Below, piece after piece: positions 14,515-14,914 of a stretch of DNA of 14,914 nt (positions within the stretch are counted from its first letter, which is position 1; the number at the start of each line of letters is the position of its first letter). The DNA is from an uncultured Ruminococcus sp. (lineage in GTDB: Bacteria > Bacillota > Clostridia > Oscillospirales > Acutalibacteraceae). Location: positions 1 through 14,914 of the forward strand of contig CACXDE010000143.1 of the NCBI GenBank assembly GCA_902766305.1, in the 5' to 3' direction. The notes beneath the pieces are model-generated. The model was not told the origin of the DNA, did not search any database, and saw only the letters and a program-made list of their open reading frames with translations. The position numbers were made by a program, and so were the translations under genes.

Positions 14515-14601
14515 GCATATCAAACTTTATTCTTCTTTTGCAAATTTAAACGCACCAAATAAAATACGGAACTTGAATTAATACGAAATTAAAAAGAACA
14601 A

Positions 14602-14636
14602 GCTCTGCACTCTGTACTCTTTGCTCTGAGCTTTAA
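14602..14636. repeat. Heptamer array, inverted partner of 14466-14514
   Basis: Five phased units: GCTCTGC, ACTCTGT, ACTCTTT, GCTCTGA, GCTTTAA. By hand alignment 14602-14631 is complementary to 14482-14511 at 24 of 30 positions, so the 14469-14640 interval can fold into one long hairpin with about 90 bp of A/T-rich loop. Confidence 0.78.
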
Positions 14637-14642
14637 GATAAA

Positions 14643-14672
14643 CCGCCGCTCCGAATTAAACGTAAGCGGCGG
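14643..14672 (-). terminator. Terminator-like hairpin between the symporter and the right-edge gene
   Basis: CCGCCGCT (14643-14650) pairs perfectly with AGCGGCGG (14665-14672) around a 14-base loop. Minus-strand transcription continues into TTTATC, and plus-strand into CGATTTTC, so T-tracts are short on both sides. It probably serves the convergent genes in both directions, most likely the minus-strand one, whose stop is 18 bp away. Confidence 0.6.
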
Positions 14673-14690
14673 CGATTTTCTTGTGAATAA

Positions 14691-14914
14691 TTATTTAATT
14701 GTAACAGTGAAATTTTTCTGTATCTTCTTATCCGTACTATCCTTTACATTCACTCTCAGATCATATTCACCTGCGTCAGACGGCTTGAACAGCATACTTT
14801 TTTCAGTGACATAGGCTGAACCGTCCGCTTCTGAAAGCTTTGTCCATGTATTTGATGTTGTCTTCTTATAGTAGTAGGCATATCTGTACGGTTCTGTTCC
14901 TCCGGCTGCCTGGG
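14691..14914 (-). CDS. C-terminal end of a protein with an Ig-like / triple-tyrosine-type beta domain
   Basis: Open frame entering from the right edge and ending at TAA 14691-14693, about 74 residues. It reads GGTEPYRYAYYYKK, then TWTKLSEADGSAYV, MLFKPSDAGEYDLRVNVKDS, and ends KNFTVTIK. This pattern of aromatic strands, a P-x-D-A-G-x-Y-x-L-R-V-x-V-x-D core and a final strand is that of extracellular Ig-like or Y_Y_Y-type repeat domains found at the C-terminus of secreted or cell-wall proteins of Ruminococcus-like bacteria. The rest of the protein is outside the window, so its main function cannot be judged. Confidence 0.65.
   Translation of the reverse strand, partial: QAAGGTEPYRYAYYYKKTTSNTWTKLSEADGSAYVTEKSMLFKPSDAGEYDLRVNVKDSTDKKIQKNFTVTIK

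Overview
The window looks like a chromosomal segment of a low-to-mid GC Clostridia member, most likely a Ruminococcus-type Oscillospiraceae. This is an inference from the V/A-type ATPase of clostridial layout, the DUF711/ACT pair, the ECF sigma with a DUF4179 partner, sigma-A-like promoters and strong AGGAGG ribosome binding sites. I cannot name a species.

Layout. Positions 1-6320, minus strand: a V/A-type ATPase operon read in the order H/G-like stalk, C, I, K, F, E, A. The A gene runs off the left edge; B and D would be expected beyond it. A clear promoter (TTGAAA, 17 bp, TATAAT) sits at 6470-6498. The I-K junction is unusual: 229 bp filled with two heptamer arrays and two strong hairpins. 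Positions 6561-9126, minus strand: a probable operon of an ACT-domain protein (UPF0237), a DUF711/UPF0210 protein, a small membrane peptide too short for routine calling, and a DUF3592 membrane protein, behind an extended -10 promoter and a 5' stem-loop. Positions 9444-11389, minus strand: an ECF sigma factor overlapping its DUF4179 membrane partner by ATGA. Positions 11882-12931, minus strand: a lipoprotein. Positions 13158-14468, plus strand: an AGCS sodium:amino acid symporter. The right edge holds the C-terminal end of a minus-strand protein.

How the genes work together. The ATPase couples ATP to ion movement. The K subunit lacks the usual sodium ligands around its carboxylate, so I predict proton coupling, whereas the AGCS carrier is by family sodium driven. 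The sigma/DUF4179 pair is a membrane-signalling module of unknown stimulus. DUF711 and ACT proteins are a conserved pair of unknown function.

What is not explained by genes. Most of the intergenic DNA is repeat. Eight arrays of degenerate 7-bp units lie between genes, three of them directly against stop codons. Two related ~170-220 bp elements lie in opposite orientations on either side of the sigma/DUF4179 pair. I see no CRISPR array, transposase, tRNA or rRNA, and nothing that is clearly a new defence or metabolic system. The repeat families, the structured insert inside the ATPase operon, and a possible frameshifted small gene are the points most worth a second look.
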